Source: Siphonodentalium dalli
Taxonomy: Eukaryota > Mollusca > Scaphopoda > Gadilida > Siphonodentaliidae
DNA length: 64,000 nt
Direction of reading: 5' to 3'
Assembly (NCBI GenBank): GCA_032622095.1
Contig: CP136064.1
Span: 254,698,484 to 254,762,483 of the forward strand
The position numbers were made by a program, and so were the translations under genes. This document shows, in pieces, positions 12,168-25,163 of this stretch. The notes under the pieces were generated by a model. The model did not search any database. It had not been told where the DNA came from and saw only the letters and a list, made by a program, of their open reading frames with translations. Position 1 is the stretch's first letter. Each line of letters starts with the position of its first letter.

Positions 12168-14937
12168 TTAGGTTATTTCGCCGCGGAGGAACCGAAGCAA
12201 GCGAAAAAACAAACGAAGGAAGCGAAAACGTATGTGGTGGAAACAGGACACCATACTACCGTCATTATCGTGTTTAAATGTTTGGCATACAACACAATAT
12301 TCTACCCAAAGTGTAGAACTCGTTCGAATAAATATCCCGTATAGAACCGTAACAGTCGTGGTGATTGGCTTGAAATAGAACCATGACACGCACAAGTTTT
12401 GATTATGAAGCAACTGCTCCAAATTATCGACACCTACCGGGATATTTTCTCAGCTATTTTACAGAAGAATACCACAGGTATACTTTATACTCAGTGTTCG
12501 TCTTCAGAATACGTTTCACACTCGCTGTGTACAAGAAAGGAACTACGATTACATGGCTTGATTTTCAGTGAGTATACATGTTGATAATTGCATGTTAAAG
12601 ACATATTGTGGACTTGTTCGGGTGCGTTAAACTAATCAGTTAATATTCAGGCACTATGCCAACAGCAGGAATGTAGCATTTTACTAAATTGCCGAAAATC
12701 TCAAGCAAATCTGCCCTACCAGTCCATAGAAAACATCATCTGGACTACACTCAATTGTAAATATTTACTTCTCAATTCGGGGACACAACAATCGCCGATA
12801 AAGTAACGAAAACGATTTCGCTATCGAGAGCTACAGAATTTAATTAATATATAATATTCACGGTGTGTGTTGTCAGTTTGAATTTAATATTTGTAAAAAT
12901 AACTACTTTGAGCAATATTATCATCAATTTCTATTTGATCACCCTAACGGAGTGTTTCACATCACTTTAACTCGTTATTTCCGAGTTACATATAGTTGTG
13001 ATCTAAAGTTATTGAGTCGGTACAACGGCACTAGTGTAGAATATATTCGTTCAGTAAATTTAATGCACTCAAGATATCTATAAGTGTGCGTGATTTTGTC
13101 CCGATAAGGATTATTTTTAATCATAAGGATCCGTAAAAAATCATTCCTGAACCATCACAATATCGGAAATAAAATAATTTCCGACATAACATTGTCTACA
13201 CCCAGTTGCGTGACTGTTGGCGTTCTATGACATCTATAAATAGTGTTGATATAATAATTATATCCCTGCCAGTGTATGTGTTTGGAGGGATGCGACATTA
13301 CTGCGGTATGTTCCCCGCCAGTGTATGTGTTTGGAGAGATGCGACATTACTGCGGTATGTTCCCCGCCAGTGTATGTGTTTGGAGGGATATGACATTACT
13401 GCGGTATGTTCCCCGCCAGTGTATGTGTTTGGAGAGATGCGACGTTACTGCGGTATGTTCCCCGCCAGTGTTTGGAGAGATGCGACATTACTGTGGTATG
13501 TTCCCCGCCAGTGTATGTGTTTGGAGAGATGCGACATTACTGCGGTATGTTCCCCGCCAGTGTATGTGTTTGGAGAGATGCGACATTACTGCGGTATGTT
13601 CCCCGCCAGTGTATGTGTTTGGAGGGATGCGACATTACTGCGGTATGTTCCCCGCCAGTGTATGTGTTTGGAAGGATGCGACATTACTGCGGTATGTTCC
13701 CCGCCAGTGTATGTGTTTGGAGAGATGCGACATTACTGCGGTATGTTCCCCGCCAGTGTATGTGTTTGGAGAGATGCCATCGGCCTATGGAAAACTTGAA
13801 CTAACAGCACCTCGGACTATCCAAACCTCATACAAATGCTCTTTCCCTCATATGAAGTCCGTAATAGTATTTACCGAATCGTGTGACCTATATATGGATT
13901 GTCGGAACCCGACATGAAAGTGAACACTACAATTGGGACAATGTCAATCCGCGTAATTGTGCTCTCCTGGGTGACATCAATAATATTACTATTGGTATAA
14001 AGGTTTCTCGTCGCGAACAAAATATGCGTATAAACACTGTCGACTATAACCATCGACCACATGTGATACATTTAACAAAGCTGTATCTTGACTGTATATG
14101 ATTATCACCAGGCCACGGAGTTTGTATTCTTCCATTGCAGAAGTTGTTGCCTTTCTTCGTCTTCAAACATAATTTATAAATTCAGAATATCCGTTCCCGC
14201 CATAACTCACTCCGTTTGGAACTCCGCCATATGCTCTGCCGCCATAGCTAGCCTTTCCCGTTCCACCACCATACAGTGGCATATGATGGAACCATTCCTG
14301 TGGAAGTACGCTGTTTTGCCGAGAGGCCGGAGTGGGGTCCAATGAACGGATATTTCTGACCTGGAAAAAGAAATGTTAACTCCTGATCACTCCTCGCTAA
14401 CGGCTTACATTTGTAGTGATTAAAATTGTACTCAACTCTTCTCCACCGTGATAAGCAGTTACTAACATCTATATGTTGAATAGTGCATTTTAGCGTATTA
14501 CTTGTTATATTTAAATGGTTCGTGGAATTTGGTATCAGCTTTCGAGGTGAACTCGCGGCTTAAATCGCCCACCACGAACAATGTAATCAAAATATACTGA
14601 ATTCGGTGTATGATCACTGACTATCTATTTGGAGAATGTTGCGCCATGACGAGTAGTACACTATAAGTTACCATCAGGATTCGTTACAGTCGCATTAGAT
14701 ACAACTCTTATTTTTTCATATTTGCATGCATACGAACATTACCACACGGACACTGGTTGGTTAGACTACATTGTTATAGAGTTGCAGTCACCATACTGTG
14801 GGAAAATACCGCATTAATACAACACATTGTGCTATCAATTGCAAGTATTTGAAGTAGGATACGTAATACATCTATGCATCGAATTGTTGTAATTTGACAT
14901 CAAGTTGTAATAAAATCTGTTATCTAGAGAATCACGG
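12168..14937. repeat. Large tandem duplication, 2,770-bp unit, copy 1
   Basis: Everything from 12168 to 14936 recurs at 14938 to 17706 with a constant offset of 2,770 bp and no difference that I could find on reading. Both copies end in TATCTAGAGAATCACG. No real gene is visible inside. The open frames within it are repeated identically and are short or lie in the 49-bp minisatellite. The near-perfect identity means either a very recent duplication or an assembly duplication. Confidence 0.93.
13268..13783. repeat. 49-bp minisatellite, about 10.5 units (copy 1)
   Basis: The unit reads CCAGTGTATGTGTTTGGAGA then GATGCGACATTACTGCGG then TATGTTCCCCG. Because 49 is not a multiple of 3 and the unit lacks stop codons in all three plus frames, three overlapping frames of 132 to 213 residues run through the array. 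One unit near 13467 lacks 6 bp (TATGTG). These frames are repeat artefacts. Confidence 0.92.
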
Positions 14938-17706
14938 TTAGGTTATTTCGCCGCGGAGGAACCGAAGCAAGCGAAAAAACAAACGAAGGAAGCGAAAACG
15001 TATGTGGTGGAAACAGGACACCATACTACCGTCATTATCGTGTTTAAATGTTTGGCATACAACACAATATTCTACCCAAAGTGTAGAACTCGTTCGAATA
15101 AATATCCCGTATAGAACCGTAACAGTCGTGGTGATTGGCTTGAAATAGAACCATGACACGCACAAGTTTTGATTATGAAGCAACTGCTCCAAATTATCGA
15201 CACCTACCGGGATATTTTCTCAGCTATTTTACAGAAGAATACCACAGGTATACTTTATACTCAGTGTTCGTCTTCAGAATACGTTTCACACTCGCTGTGT
15301 ACAAGAAAGGAACTACGATTACATGGCTTGATTTTCAGTGAGTATACATGTTGATAATTGCATGTTAAAGACATATTGTGGACTTGTTCGGGTGCGTTAA
15401 ACTAATCAGTTAATATTCAGGCACTATGCCAACAGCAGGAATGTAGCATTTTACTAAATTGCCGAAAATCTCAAGCAAATCTGCCCTACCAGTCCATAGA
15501 AAACATCATCTGGACTACACTCAATTGTAAATATTTACTTCTCAATTCGGGGACACAACAATCGCCGATAAAGTAACGAAAACGATTTCGCTATCGAGAG
15601 CTACAGAATTTAATTAATATATAATATTCACGGTGTGTGTTGTCAGTTTGAATTTAATATTTGTAAAAATAACTACTTTGAGCAATATTATCATCAATTT
15701 CTATTTGATCACCCTAACGGAGTGTTTCACATCACTTTAACTCGTTATTTCCGAGTTACATATAGTTGTGATCTAAAGTTATTGAGTCGGTACAACGGCA
15801 CTAGTGTAGAATATATTCGTTCAGTAAATTTAATGCACTCAAGATATCTATAAGTGTGCGTGATTTTGTCCCGATAAGGATTATTTTTAATCATAAGGAT
15901 CCGTAAAAAATCATTCCTGAACCATCACAATATCGGAAATAAAATAATTTCCGACATAACATTGTCTACACCCAGTTGCGTGACTGTTGGCGTTCTATGA
16001 CATCTATAAATAGTGTTGATATAATAATTATATCCCTGCCAGTGTATGTGTTTGGAGGGATGCGACATTACTGCGGTATGTTCCCCGCCAGTGTATGTGT
16101 TTGGAGAGATGCGACATTACTGCGGTATGTTCCCCGCCAGTGTATGTGTTTGGAGGGATATGACATTACTGCGGTATGTTCCCCGCCAGTGTATGTGTTT
16201 GGAGAGATGCGACGTTACTGCGGTATGTTCCCCGCCAGTGTTTGGAGAGATGCGACATTACTGTGGTATGTTCCCCGCCAGTGTATGTGTTTGGAGAGAT
16301 GCGACATTACTGCGGTATGTTCCCCGCCAGTGTATGTGTTTGGAGAGATGCGACATTACTGCGGTATGTTCCCCGCCAGTGTATGTGTTTGGAGGGATGC
16401 GACATTACTGCGGTATGTTCCCCGCCAGTGTATGTGTTTGGAAGGATGCGACATTACTGCGGTATGTTCCCCGCCAGTGTATGTGTTTGGAGAGATGCGA
16501 CATTACTGCGGTATGTTCCCCGCCAGTGTATGTGTTTGGAGAGATGCCATCGGCCTATGGAAAACTTGAACTAACAGCACCTCGGACTATCCAAACCTCA
16601 TACAAATGCTCTTTCCCTCATATGAAGTCCGTAATAGTATTTACCGAATCGTGTGACCTATATATGGATTGTCGGAACCCGACATGAAAGTGAACACTAC
16701 AATTGGGACAATGTCAATCCGCGTAATTGTGCTCTCCTGGGTGACATCAATAATATTACTATTGGTATAAAGGTTTCTCGTCGCGAACAAAATATGCGTA
16801 TAAACACTGTCGACTATAACCATCGACCACATGTGATACATTTAACAAAGCTGTATCTTGACTGTATATGATTATCACCAGGCCACGGAGTTTGTATTCT
16901 TCCATTGCAGAAGTTGTTGCCTTTCTTCGTCTTCAAACATAATTTATAAATTCAGAATATCCGTTCCCGCCATAACTCACTCCGTTTGGAACTCCGCCAT
17001 ATGCTCTGCCGCCATAGCTAGCCTTTCCCGTTCCACCACCATACAGTGGCATATGATGGAACCATTCCTGTGGAAGTACGCTGTTTTGCCGAGAGGCCGG
17101 AGTGGGGTCCAATGAACGGATATTTCTGACCTGGAAAAAGAAATGTTAACTCCTGATCACTCCTCGCTAACGGCTTACATTTGTAGTGATTAAAATTGTA
17201 CTCAACTCTTCTCCACCGTGATAAGCAGTTACTAACATCTATATGTTGAATAGTGCATTTTAGCGTATTACTTGTTATATTTAAATGGTTCGTGGAATTT
17301 GGTATCAGCTTTCGAGGTGAACTCGCGGCTTAAATCGCCCACCACGAACAATGTAATCAAAATATACTGAATTCGGTGTATGATCACTGACTATCTATTT
17401 GGAGAATGTTGCGCCATGACGAGTAGTACACTATAAGTTACCATCAGGATTCGTTACAGTCGCATTAGATACAACTCTTATTTTTTCATATTTGCATGCA
17501 TACGAACATTACCACACGGACACTGGTTGGTTAGACTACATTGTTATAGAGTTGCAGTCACCATACTGTGGGAAAATACCGCATTAATACAACACATTGT
17601 GCTATCAATTGCAAGTATTTGAAGTAGGATACGTAATACATCTATGCATCGAATTGTTGTAATTTGACATCAAGTTGTAATAAAATCTGTTATCTAGAGA
17701 ATCACG
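14938..17706. repeat. Large tandem duplication, 2,770-bp unit, copy 2
   Basis: Head-to-tail copy of 12168-14936. Its last ~120 bp (17587-17706) are also the start of the next duplicated unit, so the two duplication events overlap and one followed the other. Confidence 0.93.
16038..16553. repeat. 49-bp minisatellite (copy 2)
   Basis: Duplicate of the array at 13268-13783, with the same variant order and the same 6-bp-short unit. The internal variants were therefore copied with the 2,770-bp block and did not arise independently. Confidence 0.92.
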
Positions 17707-17989
17707 CTTTGGGAAACGTTCAACAATCAAATGCATGCAGCTAAGTTTGCTAGTGCTGGTTGACATTGTGTGTGTTAATGATAAATAGTGAACGGATTGA
17801 ACGAACTGTATTGATGTTTTTCACCCAAACTGTCATTGTGCTGGTTTTCAGTGAAAAATGCATTCCGCTACGTTATCTGTTGTTCGTCCTGTAATACGTA
17901 ATGTGTTTCCTAACGTATATAATGGACTCTAGTCCTGTCGAATGTAAACATTTCCTTAAATTATTTCCACAAATGTTGGTTGTTAGAAA

Positions 17990-18636
17990 GTTACGTCTAC
18001 GGTGCATGAATAATGTTGAGATGTCTGCTTTACGGTGCATGAATATTGTTGAGATGTTTGCTTTACGGTGCATGAATAATGTTGAGATGTCTGCTTTACG
18101 GTGCATGAATAATGTTACGATGTCTGCTTTACGGTGCATGAATAATGTTGAGATGTCTGCTCTACGGTGCATGAATAATGTTGATATGTCTGCTCTACGG
18201 TGCATGAATAATGTTGATATGTCTGCTTTAAAAGTTACTTCTACGGTGCATGAATAACGTTGAGATGTCTGCTTTAAAAGTTACTTCTACGGTGCATGAA
18301 TAATGTTGAGATGTCTGCTTTAAAAGTTACTTCTACGGTGCATGAATAACGTTGAGATGTCTGCTTTAAAAGTTACTTCTACGGTGCATGAATAATGTTG
18401 AGATGTCTGCTTTAAAAGTTACTTCTACGGTGCATGAATAACGTTGAGATGTCTGCTTTAAAAGTTACTTCTACGGTGCATGAATAACGTTGAGATGTCT
18501 GCTTTACGGTGAATGAATAATGTTACGATGTCTGCTTTACGGTGCATGAATACTGTTGAGATGTCTGCTTTACGGTGCGTGAATAATGTTGAGATGTCTG
18601 CTTTACGGTGCGTGAATAATGTTGAGATGTCGTCTG
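17990..18636. repeat. 33-bp and 46-bp minisatellite (copy A)
   Basis: The basic 33-bp unit is TACGGTGCATGAATAATG followed by TTGAGATGTCTGCTT. A 46-bp derivative carries an extra TAAAAGTTACTTC. Because 33 is a multiple of 3, both strands stay open over the 33-bp stretches, giving an 11-residue peptide repeat on each strand. There is no sign that either is a gene. Confidence 0.92.
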
Positions 18637-18740
18637 CTTTTGGCCGATGGCTATATTCATTGATGTTTGTTCCACGAAATTGTGACATTGGGGCCAGGGA
18701 CGTGGCTAGAGGGTCTCCGTTGGGCTGCATTCGCACATTG

Positions 18741-19164
18741 GTGACTGTTGAACTGACTATGGTGTGACTGTTGAACTGACTATGGTGTGACTGTTGAACT
18801 GACTATGGTGTGACTGTTGAACTGACTATGGTGTGACTGTTGAACTGACTATGGTGTGACCGTTGAAATGACTATGGTGTGACCGTTGAATTGACTATGG
18901 TGTGACTGTTGAACTGAATATGGTGTGACCGTTGACCTGACTATGGTGTGACTGTTGAACTGACTATGGTGTGACTGTTGAACTGACTATGGTGTGACTG
19001 TTGAACTGACTATGGTGTTACTGTTGAACTGACTATGGTGTGACTGTTGAACTGAAAATGGTGTGACTGTTGAAATGACTATGGTGTGACTGTTGAAATG
19101 ACTATGGTGTGACTGTTGAACTGACTATGGTGTGACTGTTGAACTGACTATGGTGTGACTGTTT
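18741..19164. repeat. 23-bp minisatellite, about 18 units (copy A)
   Basis: The unit is GACTGTTGAACTGACT followed by ATGGTGT. Variants include GACCGTTGAA and AATGACT. The array abuts the 33/46-bp array with about 100 bp of unique sequence between them. Confidence 0.93.
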
Positions 19165-19490
19165 TAAAGTACACACACTTACACAAGAGGATAAACACGC
19201 CAGAGTAATTCACAGGAGCTTTGATGTCAACCACTAATACCACGGGACAATATCAGCAAAGTTGTAGAATGTTCACATAGCAATTTCACTCAGTCACTCG
19301 TGAAATGAGTCAGTCCCAACTTTGTTGACTATACATGTTATAATTATTGACTGACGCATAATTGTGGCGGGGTATGCGAACATTGTCGCCAAGTCATCCA
19401 TCAGTTATTACGGATATGCCAGTGGATATTGTCGTGAATGTTTCTATCGTTGAACTATATGTCCCAATCTGTGACATACACATGGACTAT

Positions 19491-21694
19491 ATACAACACA
19501 TTGTGCTATCAATTGCAAGTATTTGAAGTAGGATACGTAATACATCTATGCATCGAATTGTTGTAATTTGACATCAAGTTGTAATAAAATCTGTTATCTA
19601 GAGAATCACGCTTTGGGAAACGTTCAACAATCAAATGCATGCAGCTAAGTTTGCTAGTGCTGGTTGACATTGTGTGTGTTAATGATAAATAGTGAACGGA
19701 TTGAACGAACTGTATTGATGTTTTTCACCCAAACTGTCATTGTGCTGGTTTTCAGTGAAAAATGCATTCCGCTACGTTATCTGTTGTTCGTCCTGTAATA
19801 CGTAATGTGTTTCCTAACGTATATAATGGACTCTAGTCCTGTCGAATGTAAACATTTCCTTAAATTATTTCCACAAATGTTGGTTGTTAGAAAGTTACGT
19901 CTACGGTGCATGAATAATGTTGAGATGTCTGCTTTACGGTGCATGAATATTGTTGAGATGTTTGCTTTACGGTGCATGAATAATGTTGAGATGTCTGCTT
20001 TACGGTGCATGAATAATGTTACGATGTCTGCTTTACGGTGCATGAATAATGTTGAGATGTCTGCTCTACGGTGCATGAATAATGTTGATATGTCTGCTCT
20101 ACGGTGCATGAATAATGTTGATATGTCTGCTTTAAAAGTTACTTCTACGGTGCATGAATAACGTTGAGATGTCTGCTTTAAAAGTTACTTCTACGGTGCA
20201 TGAATAATGTTGAGATGTCTGCTTTAAAAGTTACTTCTACGGTGCATGAATAACGTTGAGATGTCTGCTTTAAAAGTTACTTCTACGGTGCATGAATAAT
20301 GTTGATATGTCTGCTTTAAAAGTTACTTCTACGGTGCATGAATAACGTTGAGATGTCTGCTCTAAAAGTTACTTCTACGGTGCATGAATAATGTTGAGAT
20401 GTCTGCTTTAAAAGTTACTTCTACGGTGCATGAATAACGTTGAGATGTCTGCTTTAAAAGTTACTTCTACGGTGCATGAATAACGTTGAGATGTCTGCTT
20501 TAAAAGTTACTTCTACGGTGCATGAATAACGTTGAGATGTCTGCTTTAAAAGTTACTTCTACGGCGCATGAATAACGTTGAGATGTCTGCTTTAAAAGTT
20601 ACTTCTACGGTACATGAATAACGTTGAGATGTCTGCTTTACGGTGAATGAATAATGTTACGATGTCTGCTTTACGGTGCATGAATACTGTTGAGATGTCT
20701 GCTTTACGGTGCGTGAATAATGTTGAGATGTCTGCTTTACGGTGCGTGAATAATGTTGAGATGTCGTCTGCTTTTGGCCGATGGCTATATTCATTGATGT
20801 TTGTTCCACGAAATTGTGACATTGGGGCCAGGGACGTGGCTAGAGGGTCTCCGTTGGGCTGCATTCGCACATTGGTGACTGTTGAACTGACTATGGTGTG
20901 ACTGTTGAACTGACTATGGTGTGACTGTTGAACTGACTATGGTGTGACTGTTGAACTGACTATGGTGTGACTGTTGAACTGACTATGGTGTGACCGTTGA
21001 AATGACTATGGTGTGACCGTTGAATTGACTATGGTGTGACTGTTGAACTGAATATGGTGTGACCGTTGACCTGGCTATGGTGTGACTGTTGAACTGACTA
21101 TGGTGTGACTGTTGAACTGACTATGGTGTGACTGTTGAACTGACTATGGTGTTACTGTTGAACTGACTATGGTGTGACTGTTGAACTGAAAATGGTGTGA
21201 CTGTTGAAATGACTATGGTGTGACTGTTGAAATGACTATGGTGTGACTGTTGAACTGACTATGGTGTGACTGTTGAACTGACTATGGTGTGACTGTTGAA
21301 CTGACTATGGTGTGACTGTTGAACTGACTATGGTGTGACTGTTGAACTGACTATGGTGTGACTGTTTTAAAATACACACACTTACACAAGAGGATAAACA
21401 CGCCAGAGTAATTCACAGGAGCTTTGATGTCAACCACTAATGACCACGGGACAATATCAGCAAAGTTGTAGAATGTTCACATAGCAATTTCACTCAGTCA
21501 CTCGTGAAATGAGTCAGTCCCAACTTTGTTGACTATACATGTTATAATTATTGACTGACGCATAATTGTGGCGGGGTATGCGAACATTGTCGCCAAGTCA
21601 TCCATCAGTTATTACGGATATGCCAGTGGATATTGTCGTGAATGTTTCTATCGTTGAACTATATGTCCCAATCTGTGACATACACATGGACTAT
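19491..21694. repeat. Second large tandem duplication, copy B (expanded)
   Basis: Same as 17587-19490 but about 300 bp longer. The 46-bp minisatellite has about five more units (19901-20770) and the 23-bp array about three more (20875-21368). Outside the arrays the two copies appear almost identical, differing by single changes such as the added G in AATGACCACGG near 21440. Confidence 0.9.
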
Positions 21695-22300
21695 GCACCC
21701 ACTCGTATTAGTGGCAACAACAACAACAACAAACACAACGGATAATTACGGATACAATTCCACCAAATCAGTCAGAGGATGTTATTACAACGCTTCGCCA
21801 AATTTACTATAACTATTAAACGGACCAATGTATCATCTTATACTACGTCACCAACCTTGTAACATTTTCATCGCGCATGTATTACTGATTCTGATATTGT
21901 ATTGTCTTGGTTTAAAACAACTACATGTGGCTGTCACTGCTACTATGTGTCGTGACACAATGTATGGACCCACTAGTATACATTGAGACACGGAGTCTGT
22001 AGGTTACTGTACTATTTCACGCCTTACATGTTACCACACATGTATGCTATTTAAAATGGTATACTTTTACATAAGTTTGATTTATAAATGTGATAGCTAG
22101 GTTCATTTTTGTCTTAAAGGGAGGCCTGATTCGAATGTTTAATTTGGTCGAAATTTGTATTACTCATAATTTAAAAGCTCACTTAAAATATATATGCTTA
22201 GAATATAGATGCAGTTAATAGTATGTTGCCAATTGATAATCCAATCATGTATCAAAATTACATCTTTGTTTTCAGTTACAGTATAGGTATGCACATATAC
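21695..22300. other. Intergenic sequence with a diverged repeat
   Basis: Contains a short (CAA)n run near 21716-21737. The part at 22012-22180 (TTTCACGCCTTACATGTTAC and, later, GGTCGAAATTTGTATTACTC) recurs diverged at 50508-50690, so it is a dispersed repeat. No gene. Confidence 0.5.
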
Positions 22301-22301
22301 A

Positions 22302-22617
22302 GGATCTCAAACGAGTTACTATTTTATACGGAATTTATCAACCGAGTTCACTAAATTCGATTTGAGCCGAGGTTTACCGAGGCTCAAATAGAATTTAGTG
22401 GACGAGGTTGATAAATTACGTATAAAATAGAACGAGTTTGAGATACTTTTTATCACATGATCATATAATCGCTAAAATTTTATCGAAAACAACAATTAAC
22501 TGCAGCCAGCGATCATTGTCCCAAAGAGCAGCGTGACGTCATTGCACGCGACGATATTACACGTGTCTATTGCGCTCGAATATTACATCGGAAAATAGTG
22601 CTAATCATGTGATAAAT
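22302..22617 (+). mobile_element. Foldback MITE, family FB1, copy 2
   Basis: Very similar to 671-1001: GGATCTCAAACGAG start, hairpin arms around GGTTTACCGAGGC, TATCACATGATCA, GTGACGTCATTGCACGCG, and ATGTGATAAA end. Confidence 0.75.
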
Positions 22618-22985
22618 ATATGTATGCATTAAACGGACATGGCTCATTCGAGCGTCCACATTGTGACTACGTAATTTGGAAAAAGGTTGACAAATACAAG
22701 CAATATTGATATACTGTTTTCGTATGCTCTGAAAAATACCGGCCATGGTCGCAGCCATTTCCCAGCCGTTTTCAATGTTTTGCACATAAGTGAAAAAACG
22801 CTCTTTATTTATGGAATAGACCAATACTGAACGATGTGTTATGTTCCATACTGTGCACATGGCTGTTGATTGTTTGGGACATAGGAACCGTGTTCAATGT
22901 TGTATTGTCTATGACTTCAATGCGTCTTTCTTTGACATATAACGTCCGTCGAACGACATTTCAAGTATCACTAAGGCATTTTTTA

Positions 22986-23312
22986 CCCTGTGCCAATGCA
23001 TTCTCTTATATATGCGAGTCGACCATAGGTCGCCTCGCATATATAAGAGAATGCATTGGCCTAACAATTTTTTACAATTTTAATAATTTGTTCTTGTATT
23101 CTTTAACAATTTTATAATTTCACCCATACAGAGCCCCAGACAAACATGAGCAGACGACACTCTTCTATATGCTTCTATATATGCGTGTACTCCCTGCAGG
23201 GTAATGGATATTTTGTATTTTATGTCCTAAAAATTGTAAGAAACATTTATTTAAAAAACATGATAAAAAATTGTTAGGCCAATGCATTATCTTATATATG
23301 CGAGGCGACCTA
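22986..23312. mobile_element. Foldback element, family FB2, copy 2 (3' damaged)
   Basis: The left palindromic terminus is intact (CCCTGTGCCAATGCATTCTC onward, 22986-23062). The right terminus stops within the hairpin (GCGAGGCGACCTAT at 23299-23312). The spacer carries about 100 bp not seen in copy 1, so an internal insertion or rearrangement is likely. Confidence 0.7.
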
Positions 23313-24824
23313 TTTTGTTACCGTGAACAATTCAAAAGCGAATATTATTAGGTGAATTTTGGAGCACATTCCTCCATGTTGCTTTAATTTGGATATCGAT
23401 TGAAATTGACCTCTGTCATTAGCCTGATATAATGCGTGCCACATCAATCAGCAAATGTTTGTATTTCCTACTGACTAATGTGCATATAGACGTGGCAATG
23501 GCTATACTGCATGTCCGTCTTAGAAGAATTAACATATTTGAAGGATTGGGTGAATCAAGAAGTATTCAACAAAGATTAATACCTAGTATTACTAACCAAC
23601 CTGCATAATCGTCATATTTTAGTTAGCTTTTTAATGGTGTGTAACCTAAATTGCAGTTACATGTATAATCCGGGTTTGTGCTGCCGGTTGCCAATTTAGC
23701 AAATTACTTTTAAAATTAATGTAACATCAGTTCGTAAAATTGTGATGCAGAATCTTACTACACCAAACTTGGTTCTTAAAACCACGTGGCATACCGGCAC
23801 AACAACCGTATTGGTATTATTGGACATTTAAAGAAAGTCCAGTTAATTTACATCAAATTCATTTTATTTTATTGACAATGTAGCTTACATTGTTTGACGG
23901 AAATTCCGCCTTTTAATCACAATACGGATATTTCCTAACAGTGCGCGCAAGAGGACAAGAAACCTACGTCACAAATCAAGTATCTTGCCCAAAGCCGTTT
24001 TGAGTTTAAATGTGCTTAAACATATACATGTAGCGGGTTGTTTGATGTGATAAATTAGTAGTACAATTCACAATGCACATGTCAAAACAGTAGTTGTTAA
24101 TACTAAGCTGGAACTAAGCAGTTCATAATAATTTATTAAATTGTAAATCGGCCCGATATGATTACATTTGTTAGAAATTGTCCGATGTAGTTTCAAAAAA
24201 GCCCGCCGTACAATTCCAATAACAATTGTCCAATGGTAAGTACAATCATGTTTTTGTAACGAGCTTGGAATAACTTTCGCTAAATACATTAAAGAACACC
24301 AGCTGGTAGGAAGTGATATATTTAGTGTACTCAAGTTGAGTAACCTTAGATGTGTCAGAAACAAGACAAGCACACGAGATTAGAATCGACACATGTCCAC
24401 GGGGTGACAGGAATTTGTTTTATGAAATTTCCTATTCCAAAAATATACAATAAGACGTGATGACAGTGGTTTGACCAGCGTACCGAGATGACATAACTGT
24501 GTCTTGCGGTTTGGGCCATCTCAAGCTAGTGGCAAGAAGACAGTATAGCCTGACTATGTCACCCTTCGAATGAGCTTACCATATTTGTAAAATGTATACG
24601 TATGTGTATACTTAAATAAAATATATCCTACCAATATCATCAATTTACATGAATTCACATTATAACAGTCACAGTGTACCGCAAGCTGACATATATAGTA
24701 GTCGGTCCATGCAAAACCACCACTAGCAATTCGTCGGTGCTAGTCAAATGTTAGTTCAGACTGTTTCCATATGACCTGACATGGGCATCAGGAAATTATA
24801 TATATGCCTAGTCGACTGGCTTAC
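23313..24824. other. Sequence 3' of mucin-like gene 2
   Basis: Any remaining cytoplasmic-tail exon and 3' UTR of gene 2 should lie here on the minus strand, because the exon at 24967-24825 ends with a splice donor. I could not identify that exon. A 101-residue minus-strand frame at 24373-24068 has no domain I know and begins with a non-ATG codon. Confidence 0.4.
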
Positions 24825-24967
24825 CTTTTGTTTCCCTGTGTTTACATCTTTTGGTGGCATTGGTCTTCTGCGTTTGATGACAAGCTTGGCTATGCATGCA
24901 CACATACCAATCAGAATGCCACATGTTATTCCCAGAATAACAGACATGGCTGTAATGAATTCCCGTT
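24825..24967 (-). CDS. Mucin-like gene 2, transmembrane exon
   Basis: The 143-bp exon follows a good acceptor (TTCTTCTTTCGCAG) and ends at the donor AAAAG|GTAAGC. It starts with two bases of a split codon and holds 47 codons. The middle is a hydrophobic helix (MSVILGITCGILIGMCACIA) followed at once by the basic stop-transfer KLVIKRRRP, so the protein is predicted to be a single-pass type I membrane protein with a short cytoplasmic part. The two-base start fits the one-base end of the mucin exon at 25951, which keeps the frame open across the junction. The next intron is phase 0. The short tail seen here has no tyrosine motif; the rest of the tail must come from an exon not identified. Confidence 0.75.
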
Positions 24968-25163
24968 CTGCGAAAGAAGAAAACTAAAATGCACACAGCT
25001 GCCAATATTGTTATGTTGTATTCTTCAATCACAAATTAGTGCTATTCCATGTTTGTCAATGTACAAGAAACTACATAGAACGGAATATCCAAACAAGCCT
25101 GTCCAAACATACGCGACTACTTGCCAACAACACCAAAGGGAACTATATATGTTAGGTATTAAT

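Larger units (their letters stand above)
17587..19490. repeat. Second large tandem duplication, 1,904-bp unit, copy A
   Basis: Begins ATACAACACATTGTGC and ends CACATGGACTAT; the same boundaries recur at 19491 and 21694. It contains the 33/46-bp and 23-bp minisatellites and a unique 3' part (19165-19490). Parts of that 3' block recur, diverged, around 32330-32760 (for example CATTGTCGCCAAGTCA and CAGTTATTA), so it includes an older dispersed repeat. Confidence 0.92.

Noticed and set aside
13206-16687. Repeated Cys/Trp-rich frames of 132-213 residues
   Set aside because: Three overlapping frames of the same 49-bp minisatellite; no start context or splice sites.
17873-20901. Frames with 11-residue repeats on both strands (RCMNNVEMSAL-type and MHRKADISTLF-type)
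   Set aside because: The 33-bp unit is a multiple of three and simply open on both strands; the 46-bp variant breaks the frame.
24068-24373. 101-residue minus-strand frame near the 3' end of gene 2
   Set aside because: Non-ATG start, no recognised domain, no phase-0 acceptor clearly joining it to the transmembrane exon.
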